From Acinetobacter genomosp. 15BJ (GTDB lineage: Bacteria; Pseudomonadota; Gammaproteobacteria; Pseudomonadales; Moraxellaceae): a DNA stretch of 64,000 nucleotides. Below are positions 1 to 9,578 of this stretch, piece by piece. The DNA is taken from contig NZ_KE007351.1 in assembly GCF_000400715.1 (NCBI RefSeq), positions 381,530-445,529 of the forward strand, in the 5' to 3' direction. A program made the position numbers and the translations under genes. Position 1 is the first letter of the stretch, and the number at the start of each line of letters is the position of its first letter. The notes under the pieces were generated by a model that saw only the letters and a list, made by a program, of their open reading frames with translations, searched no databases and was not told the DNA's origin.

Positions 1-480
1 TAAGGTAATTTCTTCTGACATGTTTAAACGTGCATCTGCCGTGACGACAGCAGTCATCAGCTTAGTAATCGACGCAATGGGTACCGACATATTACTGTTT
101 TTACTGTACAGCACCTCGCCGGTTTGCGCGTCCATCACCAAAGCAGCACGTGCATTGACAGAGGGTTGACTACTATACCCAAAGGTATCTCGAATCTGCC
201 CTGACTGTTGCGGCGTACTTGAAGAAGTAATTGTTGCCGAACCACCATTACGCAATGTTGTGGTAACAGAGGTTGAACCTTGTGGACCAATTTCTAATGG
301 TTCATCATCTTCCATCAACTGGCTTGCATCAGTTGCAGACCAATTCATCGAAGCTGAACCACTTACACGCGAAGAAGCTGGATTGTTATTCACAACCAGT
401 TCAGCAAAACTTGTTGTGCTCCAGGCCAACAAGATAGACATGCTTAAAACATGCATGATAGATTTTTTAGAATTTTTCAC
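1..480 (-). CDS. pbpG: D-alanyl-D-alanine carboxypeptidase/endopeptidase, PBP7 type (5' part)
   Basis: This is a partial gene whose first 160 codons are in the window; the rest lies beyond base 1. Reading in from a GTG at 478-480, the product begins with a basic and hydrophobic signal sequence ending near SFA. A Ser/Thr/Asn-rich linker of about 80 residues follows, then the start of a serine penicillin-binding domain with the SITKLM motif, whose Ser and Lys are the SxxK catalytic pair. Family knowledge places such enzymes in the periplasm, cutting peptidoglycan cross-links. The GTG start is preferred because no Shine-Dalgarno precedes the ATG eight codons in, but it is not certain. The long linker before SxxK is unusual for small PBPs. 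The SxN and KTG motifs fall outside the window, so the PBP7 rather than PBP5/6 call is an inference. Confidence 0.75.
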   Translation of the reverse strand, partial: MKNSKKSIMHVLSMSILLAWSTTSFAELVVNNNPASSRVSGSASMNWSATDASQLMEDDEPLEIGPQGSTSVTTTLRNGGSATITSSSTPQQSGQIRDTFGYSSQPSVNARAALVMDAQTGEVLYSKNSNMSVPIASITKLMTAVVTADARLNMSEEITL

Positions 481-677
481 GACACAATACTCAACTCAGG
501 ACGCTGCACATTTGCGCTTAATACCATTATGCCTTACATTTAAACAAATCGGGTAAAGCTTTTATAGACACAATTGTGTACAACTATTCGCTAAAAACGA
601 AGAATAGGATTGCTAATTTTGTCGTTTCATTGCAAGCTAATTTTGCTTTATGTAACAAAAAACCAGTTTTTTTGAAA

Positions 678-685
678 AAAGGAGG
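678..685 (+). promoter_or_regulatory. Strong Shine-Dalgarno deciding a TTG start
   Basis: A near-perfect AAGGAGGT lies six bases upstream of the TTG at 691. The conserved receiver sequence begins immediately after this TTG, which supports TTG as the real start of the GacA-like regulator. Confidence 0.7.
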
Positions 686-690
686 TCTTC

Positions 691-1326
691 TTGATCACTG
701 TTCTCGTTGTTGATGATCATGAACTCGTACGCACAGGAATTTGTCGTATGTTGGAAGACCACCCCGATGTAGAGGTCATTGGGCAAGCTGAATCAGGTGA
801 AGAAGCCATTGCGTTAGTTCGCCAGAAACACCCTCAAGTGGTGTTGTTAGATGTGAATATGCCTGGTATTGGTGGGGTAGAAACCACTCGCCGTTTATTA
901 CAAAGCGCACCTGAAACAAAAGTGATTGCTGTTAGTGGTCTTGCTGAAGAACCCTATCCTTCACTGCTATTAAAAGCAGGAGCGAAAGGCTATATCACCA
1001 AAGGCGCACCGATTTCTGAAATGGTTCGTGCTATTAACAAAGTCATGCAAGGCGGAAAATACTTTAGTGCAGATATTGCTGAACAATTGGCCAGCTCCTA
1101 TCTTTCGGATACGCAACAATCTCCTTTTGATGCGCTATCAGAACGTGAGATGCAAGTTGCCATGATGGTGGTGAATTGTATTAGTGCCCAAGAAATCGCT
1201 GACAAATTATTCGTAAGCGTCAAAACTGTAAATACCTATCGTTATCGTATTTTTGAAAAATTGAGCATTGATAGTGATGTCAAACTCACCCATCTTGCGA
1301 TTCGTTATGGACTCATTAAACCTTAA
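691..1326 (+). CDS. gacA: GacA/UvrY-type response regulator
   Basis: The 211-residue protein has a CheY-like receiver domain (about residues 1-120) with acidic pair D8-D9, phospho-acceptor D54 in LLDVNMPG and K104. A NarL/LuxR-type helix-turn-helix spans roughly 145-205 (SEREMQVAMMV ... AQEIADKLFVSVKTVNTYR). This matches GacA, the response regulator that with GacS controls regulatory RNAs binding CsrA/RsmA. The start is TTG with a very strong Shine-Dalgarno, an arrangement that can hold translation at a set level. The gene lies 17 bases upstream of pilS, so read-through into pilSR is possible, but no gacS is present here. The family call is firm; the exact GacA name rests on full-length similarity by eye. 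Confidence 0.85.
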   Translation: MITVLVVDDHELVRTGICRMLEDHPDVEVIGQAESGEEAIALVRQKHPQVVLLDVNMPGIGGVETTRRLLQSAPETKVIAVSGLAEEPYPSLLLKAGAKGYITKGAPISEMVRAINKVMQGGKYFSADIAEQLASSYLSDTQQSPFDALSEREMQVAMMVVNCISAQEIADKLFVSVKTVNTYRYRIFEKLSIDSDVKLTHLAIRYGLIKP

Positions 1327-1343
1327 AATAACAGTAAGCGCCT

Positions 1344-2909
1344 ATGTTAGGGAAAATTGCGTCGTCAGTCTCACAAACTGTCTATCGGCTTGGGGTTTGG
1401 TATAGCGGCTATCGGCTGATCATTTCGATTAGCCTGTTGTTAATTTATTTACTCACTGCTGAACAACTTTCCAACAACTATATTTATCCCTTCTTATATT
1501 TTTATACCTTGATTTGCTATATTGCATTCAACATTTTTCAACTGTTTTTATTACAGCTTGTTCCGATACAAATCTCCAAGCAGTTGATTTTTATCTTTCT
1601 GATTGATGTCATTTGCCTAAGCTTAATCACCTTCTCTGCGGGTGGCCCAAATCTGCAACTCAGCTTGCTTTACGTCATTATTATTTTTTCTTCTGCGATC
1701 TTATTAAACGCTCACCTGTCGCTGATTATTACTTTATTTGCTGTCATTATGGTGGTTTACCAACGTTTTTTAGGTGACTTTTTTGAGGCCAATAATTTAA
1801 ATCACCTCGGAAATAGCGTTTTTCTGGCGTTTTTATTTTTTGTAGTTCATGCCATTGGTCGTATTGCAGTACAGCGTTTTAAAATTCTAGAAACCTTAAC
1901 TTTTCATCAATCCATTGAAATCCATCAACTACAGAATATTAACCGCTATATCTTAGAACAAATCGAAGATGGCTATTTAGTACTGGATGAAAGTAACCAT
2001 ATCGTCTTAACCAATCCTGCAGCCAATGCGCTATTAGGTATCCATTTACCGATTTCCTTGGAAAAAACGCCACTGATCAAATTACAACCCGACTTATTTG
2101 AACTGGTTCAGTTTAGTGACTTAGAGGATGGCGAAGAATTCAGTTTTGAATCACAGCAAAGTTCATACACTATCAATGTTCGGGTTAAGCATCTAATTGT
2201 TCCTGAACAAGCCTTAGTATTATTGATCCTAAAAGACGCACAGAAACTGACTCAGCAAGTTCAGCAATTGAAACTCGCTGCACTTGGTCAGCTGTCAGCC
2301 AGTATTGCCCATGAAATTCGCAATCCTTTGGCTGCTATTGTACAGGCCAATGAATTATTCAAAGACAGTGATACCCATCAACAAGAAATGCTGTCGCGCA
2401 TGATTAGCAAACAAGCCAAGCGGATTGATAGTATCGTGCAAGACACCTTAGCAATGGCACGAAATAAACCTACAGAACCACAAGAAATTGATCTGAGCTC
2501 CTTCTTTGAAAGTTTACTCAATGAAGATCTTGCAGATGCGAAACAACAAATTCAAATTAAACTCACAGAGCAAACCAACATCTTATTTGATGAAAAACAA
2601 TTACGCCAAGTGCTGATTAATTTAATTCGGAATGCACTGCGACATAATGCAACTGACGCGCCTTATATAGAAGTCGAGGTGCACGAAAAAGATGGTCGAA
2701 CTTGCATTGATGTCATCGATTTTGGGACGGGTGTCTCAAAACGAGATATTTCTCAACTGTTCAAACCATTTTTTAGTACCGAAATTAAAGGAACTGGTTT
2801 AGGATTGTATTTGTCTCATACGTTTTGTGAGGCAAATCATGCAAAGCTCACTTATATAGAGCGACAACAAGGAGCATGCTTCAGGATTGAATGCTCAAAA
2901 ATTCATTGA
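1344..2909 (+). CDS. pilS: PilS sensor histidine kinase of type IV pilus control
   Basis: The 521-residue protein has about six hydrophobic segments in residues 20-185, then a PAS-like region (about 200-300). The kinase core follows: phospho-acceptor His near residue 323 in SIAHEIRNPLAAI, N box LINLIRNALRHN, and G boxes DFGTGVS and GTGLGLYLS. In the family, PilS phosphorylates PilR, which with sigma-54 switches on the pilin gene pilA. It sits 25 bases upstream of pilR, as in Pseudomonas and Acinetobacter, and probably shares its transcript. The membrane region plus order gives a confident name. Confidence 0.9.
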   Translation: MLGKIASSVSQTVYRLGVWYSGYRLIISISLLLIYLLTAEQLSNNYIYPFLYFYTLICYIAFNIFQLFLLQLVPIQISKQLIFIFLIDVICLSLITFSAGGPNLQLSLLYVIIIFSSAILLNAHLSLIITLFAVIMVVYQRFLGDFFEANNLNHLGNSVFLAFLFFVVHAIGRIAVQRFKILETLTFHQSIEIHQLQNINRYILEQIEDGYLVLDESNHIVLTNPAANALLGIHLPISLEKTPLIKLQPDLFELVQFSDLEDGEEFSFESQQSSYTINVRVKHLIVPEQALVLLILKDAQKLTQQVQQLKLAALGQLSASIAHEIRNPLAAIVQANELFKDSDTHQQEMLSRMISKQAKRIDSIVQDTLAMARNKPTEPQEIDLSSFFESLLNEDLADAKQQIQIKLTEQTNILFDEKQLRQVLINLIRNALRHNATDAPYIEVEVHEKDGRTCIDVIDFGTGVSKRDISQLFKPFFSTEIKGTGLGLYLSHTFCEANHAKLTYIERQQGACFRIECSKIH

Positions 2910-2934
2910 TTTATAGATTAGGTTTCTCGGGGAA

Positions 2935-4371
2935 ATGGCAACAAAACAACCACTCGTCTTATTGGTAGACGACGAAGAAGATTTATGTCTTTTAATGCAG
3001 ATGACGCTGGCGCGTATGGGTATCAAAACACATCTCGCCTATCGGGTCGAACAGGCAAAAAAGTTCTTTACTGAATTCCAGTACGATGCTTGCTTAACAG
3101 ATTTAAATCTTCCAGATGGCAATGGTTTGGATCTGGTCAAACACGTGACACAGAACTATCCCAATACGCCTATTGCGGTACTGACTGCCTACGGCAATAT
3201 GGATATTGCCATTTCAGCCTTAAAAGCAGGCGCATTTGATTTTGTCAGTAAGCCTGTCAACCAGATGCATTTGGATCAATTGATTCAGAAAGCATTAAAC
3301 CGTCCACAGCCTGAACAAGAGGCTGCAGAAACAGCCTTAGAAAACAAGCTGTTAATTGGACGTTCTGCACCCATTCAACAGCTCCGCATCGCCTTAAAGA
3401 AAATTGCACGTTCCCAAGCCCCAGTATTCATTACAGGCGAATCAGGAACAGGCAAAGAAGTGGTTGCGAATCTGGTCCATCGTTTAAGTAATCGCAGCGA
3501 AGGTCCTTTTATTGCGATTAACTGTGGTGCGATTCCTACTGAATTGATGGAAAGTGAGCTATTCGGACATAAAAAAGGCAGCTTTACTGGTGCAACTCAG
3601 GACAAGCAAGGCTTAATTCTGTCTGCACACGGCGGTAGTTTGTTCTTGGATGAAATTGCCGAACTACCTTTAAATATGCAAGTCAAATTGCTGCGTGCCG
3701 TACAAGAAAAGAAAATTCGCCCCGTTGGTTCAGATCAAGAGATTGATGTGGATTTTCGTGTGATTAGTGCTAGTCACCAAGACTTGGAACTGTTGGTACA
3801 GCAAGGTCGTTTCCGTCAAGATTTGTTCTTCCGTATTCATGTGATGGATATCGTACTGCCGCCTTTACGTGAACGTGGACAGGATATTTTGTTATTGGCG
3901 AATCACTTTATTCAAAAGATTAGTCAAGAATGGGATCTAACTGCGAAATCGTTGTCTTCACGTGCAGAGCAGTTCTTATTACAGCAATATTTCCCAGGTA
4001 ATGTGCGTGAATTACGCAATATTATTGAACGTGCGATTACGCTGAGTGACGATGACAATATTGATTTGGCACATCTCCAAACGGCACCTTTACGTAGTTC
4101 ATTGGCAAGCCCAGCACCTTCACTTTCCAATACGACGGCTGAAGAAGTTGAAACACCGCAATATTCTGCAAGCCCAAACATGAGTTCAAAGAAGCTTCCA
4201 CCTGAAGGTTTGGAGCGTTATTTAGAGAATATTGAAAAAGAAATTCTTCTGAATGCACTGAATCTCACACATTGGAATCGAACGTTGGCGGCAAAGAAGT
4301 TGGGAATGACCTTCCGTTCGTTACGTTATCGATTGAAGAAGTTCGGTTTAGATACTGAAGATGATGAATAA
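2935..4371 (+). CDS. pilR: PilR sigma-54-dependent response regulator
   Basis: The 478-residue NtrC-family activator has a receiver (1-120) with phospho-acceptor D56 in CLTDLNLPD. An AAA+ domain (about 140-375) carries Walker A GESGTGKE near residue 167 and the sigma-54 contact motif GSFTGA, the Ser variant of GAFTGA. Its Fis-type helix-turn-helix (NRTLAAKKLGMTFRSLRYR) closes the protein. It partners PilS, encoded just upstream, and would activate pilA transcription with RpoN. A strong bidirectional terminator follows at 4381-4411 and separates it from the convergent Ctp protease gene. Confidence 0.92.
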   Translation: MATKQPLVLLVDDEEDLCLLMQMTLARMGIKTHLAYRVEQAKKFFTEFQYDACLTDLNLPDGNGLDLVKHVTQNYPNTPIAVLTAYGNMDIAISALKAGAFDFVSKPVNQMHLDQLIQKALNRPQPEQEAAETALENKLLIGRSAPIQQLRIALKKIARSQAPVFITGESGTGKEVVANLVHRLSNRSEGPFIAINCGAIPTELMESELFGHKKGSFTGATQDKQGLILSAHGGSLFLDEIAELPLNMQVKLLRAVQEKKIRPVGSDQEIDVDFRVISASHQDLELLVQQGRFRQDLFFRIHVMDIVLPPLRERGQDILLLANHFIQKISQEWDLTAKSLSSRAEQFLLQQYFPGNVRELRNIIERAITLSDDDNIDLAHLQTAPLRSSLASPAPSLSNTTAEEVETPQYSASPNMSSKKLPPEGLERYLENIEKEILLNALNLTHWNRTLAAKKLGMTFRSLRYRLKKFGLDTEDDE

Positions 4372-4380
4372 TCAATATTA

Positions 4381-4411
4381 AAAAAAGCCCCTCAACTGAG
4401 GGGCTTTTTTT
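4381..4411. terminator. Bidirectional rho-independent terminator
   Basis: An A-run, an 8-bp GC-rich stem (AGCCCCTC/GAGGGGCT, loop AACT) and a T-run lie between the convergent pilR and Ctp genes. It serves both strands, and the last codon of the Ctp gene lies in its T-run. Confidence 0.9.
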
Positions 4412-5585
4412 AATATCTACTTTTCAAAACCAGATCTGTGACATGTTCAAGATAATTATCTTCTTTCATCTCGGCAGACAAAGCATAAGTCTGATTTGGC
4501 TGAATGCCTTGACCTTCAATCATATTGCCATTTGGAGTGTAATAGTGTGATACCGTCATCTGCAATGCAGCGCCACTTGGTAAGGGGAACAACTTTTGAA
4601 CCACCCCTTTGCCATAACTATTTTCGCCTACCACCCATGCACGCTTATGCTCTTTTAATGCCGCTGTAAAGACTTCAGCAGCAGAAGCAGAACGACGGTT
4701 GATTAAAATGCCTAATTTCATATTTTGAAATTCATTAGAAGGAAGTGCTTGGAATTGCTGGTCACCTTCAGAACGGCTTTTAGTCGTGACAATTAAACCC
4801 TGATTTAAAAATAGGTCAGCCGCTTCGACCGAGGCTGAAAGCAAGCCCCCTGGATTATTACGTAAATCGAATACCACGGCCTTAAGTTTGGTCGAACTAT
4901 ATTCTTCAATCAAACGTTTAATCTCATTCGCCGTATCTTGCTGAAAAACACGTATTTTCAGCACCAATACCTGATTGTGCAACAATACTGGTTCAATATC
5001 AGTTTCGACTTTCTTGTTTCTCACCAAAATGGTCGTACTATTATTCTCTGTTTGTATTTGGACAGTACTTCCAATCGAGCCATACAGTAGACCTTGTACT
5101 TGGTCTTGATTTAAGCTTTTGAGTTCTTGGTTATCCACTTTCAGAATAACTTGTCCATTGCGTAAACCCAGCTTACTCGAATCCGAACCAGACTTCAGAT
5201 CCTGAATTTGCCACGTTTTCGAATGTGCATCATAATTTAAATTGAAATCGACAGAAGCTAAATCACCCTCTGTATACTGAATCAGTTGACGATATTCTTC
5301 TGCAGATAAATAACGGGAGTAACGATCTAGACCACTGACTAAGCCCTTAATGGACTGTTGGAATAGAGCATCATCCGACTTTTTATCGACATAGTTATCT
5401 TTGACGATGCCGTAAATCTGTACAAATTGTTGAATAGATTCAATTGGGACTTCAGCATTACCAGACTTGGAGTCTTCATTCGACCACCCTGAAGAATGGG
5501 TGATTGGTGCGGCTGAGAGACTATGCCCCCAACACATCAACACACTTGCACATAACGCTCGGTAAATGTTGTTGTGTTGGGTCAT
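4410..5585 (-). CDS. S41-family C-terminal processing peptidase (CtpA-like)
   Basis: The 391-residue protein starts with a signal peptide (about 1-26, ending LSAA). A PDZ domain follows (about 95-170), then the S41 catalytic domain with nucleophile Ser near residue 298 in RRSASAAEVF and general base Lys 25 residues later in NSYGKGVVQ. This is the Ser-Lys dyad spacing expected for Ctp enzymes. Family members cut periplasmic proteins and peptidoglycan hydrolases near their C termini. The gene lies nine bases downstream of gpmI, a pairing common in gammaproteobacteria, so it is probably in the same transcript. The physiological substrate cannot be told from sequence. Confidence 0.88.
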   Translation of the reverse strand: MTQHNNIYRALCASVLMCWGHSLSAAPITHSSGWSNEDSKSGNAEVPIESIQQFVQIYGIVKDNYVDKKSDDALFQQSIKGLVSGLDRYSRYLSAEEYRQLIQYTEGDLASVDFNLNYDAHSKTWQIQDLKSGSDSSKLGLRNGQVILKVDNQELKSLNQDQVQGLLYGSIGSTVQIQTENNSTTILVRNKKVETDIEPVLLHNQVLVLKIRVFQQDTANEIKRLIEEYSSTKLKAVVFDLRNNPGGLLSASVEAADLFLNQGLIVTTKSRSEGDQQFQALPSNEFQNMKLGILINRRSASAAEVFTAALKEHKRAWVVGENSYGKGVVQKLFPLPSGAALQMTVSHYYTPNGNMIEGQGIQPNQTYALSAEMKEDNYLEHVTDLVLKSRY

Positions 5586-5594
5586 TGATTCACC

Positions 5595-7139
5595 TTATTT
5601 TAAAGTAATTAAGTTCTTGCCTTGCATTTCAGGCGGTACAGCAATGTTCATCAAATGCAGGAGTGTTGGCGCTACATCCGCCAATACGCCATCTTCAGCA
5701 ATCGTTGCTTGTGTTGGACCAACATAAATAAATGGAACCAATTCTGTGGTATGTTGGGTATGAACCTGTCCACTATCATAGTCTTGCATTTGCTCTACAT
5801 TACCATGATCCGCTGTAATTAACATATGCCCTTTGTTCGCCATCACTGCATCGTAAACACGACCTAGACAGCTATCGACTGTTTCAACTGCTTTCACCGC
5901 GGCATCAAAAACACCCGTATGACCAACCATATCACCATTGGCATAGTTCACGACTAAAAGGTCAAACTCACCTGAATTGATTGCATTCACCAACTCATCA
6001 GTTACTTCATAAGCACTCATTTCTGGTTTTAAATCGTAGGTTGCAACATTCGGTGAAGGAATGAGAATACGTTTTTCACCTTCATATTCATCTTCACGAC
6101 CACCACTAAAGAAGAACGTGACGTGTGCGTACTTCTCAGTTTCAGCAATACGCAATTGGGTCTTACCCAAACTTGACAAATATTCACCAATCGAGTTTTT
6201 AAGCGCTTCTGGCATATACGCCACAGGTGCATCAATACTCGCTTGATAACGTGTTAGCATCACAAACTTAGACAGGTTTGGAACAACTTTACGGGTAAAT
6301 CCAGCAAAATCTTTTTCAACAAAAGCACGAGTAATCTCACGCGCGCGATCGGCACGGAAGTTCATAAAAACAACACTATCACCATCTTGCACTTTGGCAA
6401 TTTCACCAATACGTGTTGCTTTAACAAATTCATCATTTTCATTCGCAGCATAAGCTAGCTCTAAGCCTTCAACTGCTGAGTTGGCGACACGTACTGCCTC
6501 ACCTTCTGTCATGAGGCGATAGGCTTGTTCAACACGATCCCAACGATTATCACGGTCCATCGCAAAGTAACGACCAATCATCGAAACGATACGACCCTGA
6601 TTTGGATATTGTGCAAATAAAGCATCTAGTTTTTCTAATGATGGCTTTGCACTCCGTGGTGGGGTGTCACGTCCATCTAGGAAGGCATGTAGATATACGG
6701 TTGCACCACGTTTCAATGCAAGCTCACACATTGCCACAATATGATCTTCATGTGAATGAACACCACCTTGAGACAACAGACCCATCACATGTACGGCACC
6801 TTTTGCTAGTTTGGCTTTTTCTACAGCATCAATTAAAACTTCATGCTCAAAAAAAGCACCAGTGCGGATATCTTTAGTAATTCGAGTGAAATCTTGGTAC
6901 AGCACACGACCTGCACCTAAATTCATATGACCGACTTCAGAGTTGCCCATTTGACCATCAGGTAAGCCGACATCTTCGCCTGAACCTGAGATTAAACTAT
7001 TTGGATGCTTGGCCTTCATCGCAGTGAGGTTTGGCGTTTTTGCCGCTAAAAAAGCATTATCTTCAACTGCTTCACGATGTCCTACACCATCCATAATTAC
7101 CAGAACGTGAGGAATTTTGCCAGCATTTGCATCCGTCAT
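5595..7139 (-). CDS. gpmI: 2,3-bisphosphoglycerate-independent phosphoglycerate mutase
   Basis: The enzyme interconverts 3- and 2-phosphoglycerate in glycolysis, using two Mn ions in the cytoplasm. Visible signatures are the N-terminal metal motif VIMDGVGHRE, the phospho-Ser region GQMGNSEVGHMNLGAGR, RDTPP, and the C-terminal metal ligands LITADHGNVEQM and HTQHTTELVPF. The ATG at 7137-7139 gives 514 residues, the usual family length, and has a GAGAG sequence just upstream. An in-frame ATG at 7160 would add seven residues but lacks a Shine-Dalgarno. The usual DGWG motif reads DGVG here. Confidence 0.93.
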   Translation of the reverse strand: MTDANAGKIPHVLVIMDGVGHREAVEDNAFLAAKTPNLTAMKAKHPNSLISGSGEDVGLPDGQMGNSEVGHMNLGAGRVLYQDFTRITKDIRTGAFFEHEVLIDAVEKAKLAKGAVHVMGLLSQGGVHSHEDHIVAMCELALKRGATVYLHAFLDGRDTPPRSAKPSLEKLDALFAQYPNQGRIVSMIGRYFAMDRDNRWDRVEQAYRLMTEGEAVRVANSAVEGLELAYAANENDEFVKATRIGEIAKVQDGDSVVFMNFRADRAREITRAFVEKDFAGFTRKVVPNLSKFVMLTRYQASIDAPVAYMPEALKNSIGEYLSSLGKTQLRIAETEKYAHVTFFFSGGREDEYEGEKRILIPSPNVATYDLKPEMSAYEVTDELVNAINSGEFDLLVVNYANGDMVGHTGVFDAAVKAVETVDSCLGRVYDAVMANKGHMLITADHGNVEQMQDYDSGQVHTQHTTELVPFIYVGPTQATIAEDGVLADVAPTLLHLMNIAVPPEMQGKNLITLK

Positions 7140-7253
7140 AATGGACTCTCTGTTTGTCATTTGATCGGTCTATTTTACCGAAATTTAATCGAATTCTCCA
7201 TGACCTGACTGATGGCTTTCATCAATCCTGATCATAGAACCTCTCCATCAAGA

Positions 7254-8327
7254 TTAGCGTGCTCGATAGAGCAGATAGCTACCCACCATAAAGATCAGCA
7301 CCACAGGCATCAGCACAAACCATGCAGGTGAAGGTGCGTACACTAAACTTGCATAGCCCAAGAAATCTTGAAGATAGAAGAAGCCTAGACCTGTAAACAG
7401 TGAAATCACCAAACGGAAACCCATTGACTGTTGACGTAATGGCCCAAAAATAAAGGAACAAGCAATCAACACTAAGGTAATTAAAGAAAACGGTGACGTC
7501 ACTTTCTGCCAGAAGGCCAATTCATAGGTCTTTGGCACCTGGCTATATTCATCCATATAGCGCATGAAACTAATCAATTGGCTTGGAGATAAATCTTCAG
7601 GGTCCAAGGTCACCATATGTACATATTTCGGCTGTAATGCTAAACCAAGTGATTGCTGCTCATGATCCGTTTTAATGGCATTACCTTGCGCCAGTAAATC
7701 CACTTGATGTGATTGAGACAACTGCCATTCACCATCTTTAATAAACTGCCCTTTTTCAGCGGTCACAAAAGACTGCAAGCGATAGTCCTGATCAAAATCG
7801 ATGGTCTGAATGTTGCGTAGCTGACCTTGTGAGTTGGCATAATCAATATAAATAAAACGCTGACCTTCACGTGACCAATAGCCTTTGACTTCTCCCAAAG
7901 CCGCTACACTGCGTTGCTTTTTAATACTTTGAGCTTGTTCGTTGGTATAAGGAATCACCCATTCACTCAACACAAAAGACAGTACGATCAATAACAGCGC
8001 TGAACGCATGACCCAACCAACAATTCGCCATAAACTGATACCCACAGAACGCATCACGATCAGTTCACTATTCGAAGCAAGTGCGCCCAGTCCTAAAACC
8101 GAGCCAATCAATGCAGCAACAGGCAGAATTTCATATAAATAACGCGGTGCACCCCACATCACAAATAGAAAAGCCTGCCACGCATTATAGTTAGGTTTCA
8201 GCGAACCCAATTCACCAAGGTAAGTAAATAATACTTGTAGGAAAGATAACACCAGCGTTGTTCCAAGCATGGCTAGAACCGTGGTTTTTGTCACATGTTT
8301 GGCGACTATTCGACGTGCTAACATCAC
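7254..8327 (-). CDS. lptG: LPS export permease LptG
   Basis: The 357-residue inner-membrane protein of the YjgP/YjgQ family has three hydrophobic segments in the first 120 residues, a periplasmic beta-jellyroll-type domain (about 130-270) and three C-terminal segments. With LptF it forms the membrane part of the LptB2FG ABC transporter, which extracts lipopolysaccharide or lipooligosaccharide from the inner membrane and passes it to LptC/LptA. Its start overlaps the end of lptF by four bases (ATGA), so translation is probably coupled. LptF and LptG are told apart by order and the LptG-like N terminus. Confidence 0.9.
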   Translation of the reverse strand: MMLARRIVAKHVTKTTVLAMLGTTLVLSFLQVLFTYLGELGSLKPNYNAWQAFLFVMWGAPRYLYEILPVAALIGSVLGLGALASNSELIVMRSVGISLWRIVGWVMRSALLLIVLSFVLSEWVIPYTNEQAQSIKKQRSVAALGEVKGYWSREGQRFIYIDYANSQGQLRNIQTIDFDQDYRLQSFVTAEKGQFIKDGEWQLSQSHQVDLLAQGNAIKTDHEQQSLGLALQPKYVHMVTLDPEDLSPSQLISFMRYMDEYSQVPKTYELAFWQKVTSPFSLITLVLIACSFIFGPLRQQSMGFRLVISLFTGLGFFYLQDFLGYASLVYAPSPAWFVLMPVVLIFMVGSYLLYRAR

Positions 8328-9424
8328 AACCCCACTCGCTGCATACTTTTCTTAATTTTAGGCGCTAATTTTTGTTTACGTGCAAAAATTGCGGCTGCAA
8401 TGGCATAAACCAAAATCACAGCTGGATAAGCCCAAATATCCAACTCATCTTTACTGATTCGAGTCTTAATCGCGATCAATACCACAATTAAGCTGGCAAA
8501 AATAAAGATCGCAGGAATCAAACGATAATAACGCCCTTGACGCGGACTCACTTCAGACAATGCGACAGCAAGCATCAAACCCACAATAATGATAAATGGT
8601 CCAAAGATACGCCAGCCTAACTCACTACGTACCACGGAATCATCCCGTTTCTGCCAAAGCTTGGACATGGACAATGCTTCTACATCATCACTTTCAAATT
8701 TCACATCTTTATCATTTTCTAAACGTAAGCGATAAGATTGAAATTCTGCCTGAAGATAACGTGGCTGATTAGGATAAATCTCGTAACGGCGACCTTGAAG
8801 CAAGTCCACGACATTAGCCGTATCATTAGCAACTTCAACACGAGTGGCTTCTTTCGCCAAAATCATGATGTCTGGTTTATCTTCTTGATTGGCTTTTTGA
8901 TAGAAGAAAATCTCTTTTAAATTCTTACGGTCTTCAGACAAGGAATCTGCATAAATGGTAAAAGGCCCTGAAGAAATAAACTCCTTGGGACGAACCAAGT
9001 CAAAACCCGTGCGTACCGCTTGTGTGCTGGTCAGTTTTTCAAACTCACGTAAACCCCACGGCCCCATCCAAATCATTAAACAGGTTTGCACCACCAGATA
9101 TACCAAGGTCATTGGTAACAACATGCGTGCCAACTGGTTACGGCTCACACCACTGCCATTTAACACCGCCATTTCATGGTCAACATACAGACGACCAAAC
9201 ACCAGCATCAAGGCAATGAAGAAACCCAAAGGAAGAATCAGCGTTAAAAACTCGGGCAAACGATAGCCGATGATGCTAAATAAAATGCCTGCATCTAAAC
9301 GACCTTGAGCTGCCACGCCAAAATATTTGATTAAACGACCACCCATCATAATCAGGGTTAATAAACCAATGACGACGAGAGATGTCGAAACCACTTGTTT
9401 GACGAGATAACGCCGAATAATCAA
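8324..9424 (-). CDS. lptF: LPS export permease LptF
   Basis: This is the 366-residue partner of LptG, with the same plan: N-terminal hydrophobic segments (about 12-125), a periplasmic domain (about 130-265), and three C-terminal segments, closing in a basic cytoplasmic tail. It is first in a two-gene operon and diverges from pepA across about 150 bases, the typical arrangement in gammaproteobacteria (lptFG opposite pepA). It takes part in lipopolysaccharide export. Confidence 0.9.
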   Translation of the reverse strand: MIIRRYLVKQVVSTSLVVIGLLTLIMMGGRLIKYFGVAAQGRLDAGILFSIIGYRLPEFLTLILPLGFFIALMLVFGRLYVDHEMAVLNGSGVSRNQLARMLLPMTLVYLVVQTCLMIWMGPWGLREFEKLTSTQAVRTGFDLVRPKEFISSGPFTIYADSLSEDRKNLKEIFFYQKANQEDKPDIMILAKEATRVEVANDTANVVDLLQGRRYEIYPNQPRYLQAEFQSYRLRLENDKDVKFESDDVEALSMSKLWQKRDDSVVRSELGWRIFGPFIIIVGLMLAVALSEVSPRQGRYYRLIPAIFIFASLIVVLIAIKTRISKDELDIWAYPAVILVYAIAAAIFARKQKLAPKIKKSMQRVGL

Positions 9425-9578
9425 AGTAATACTTCCAAAAAGCCCAATTGAAGGTAACGCTAGTTTACCCGAATGTTAAAAATATAAAACCTATCGCTTG
9501 TTGCGGATTGCAACCTCATATCTGAAAGTGTTTAATGGACTTATCTTTATTTTTCACTCATCAGGTTCCATACAAACA

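Noticed and set aside
260..556. 98-codon plus-strand reading frame
   Set aside because: It runs opposite to the D,D-peptidase gene and its signal peptide region and has no family feature.
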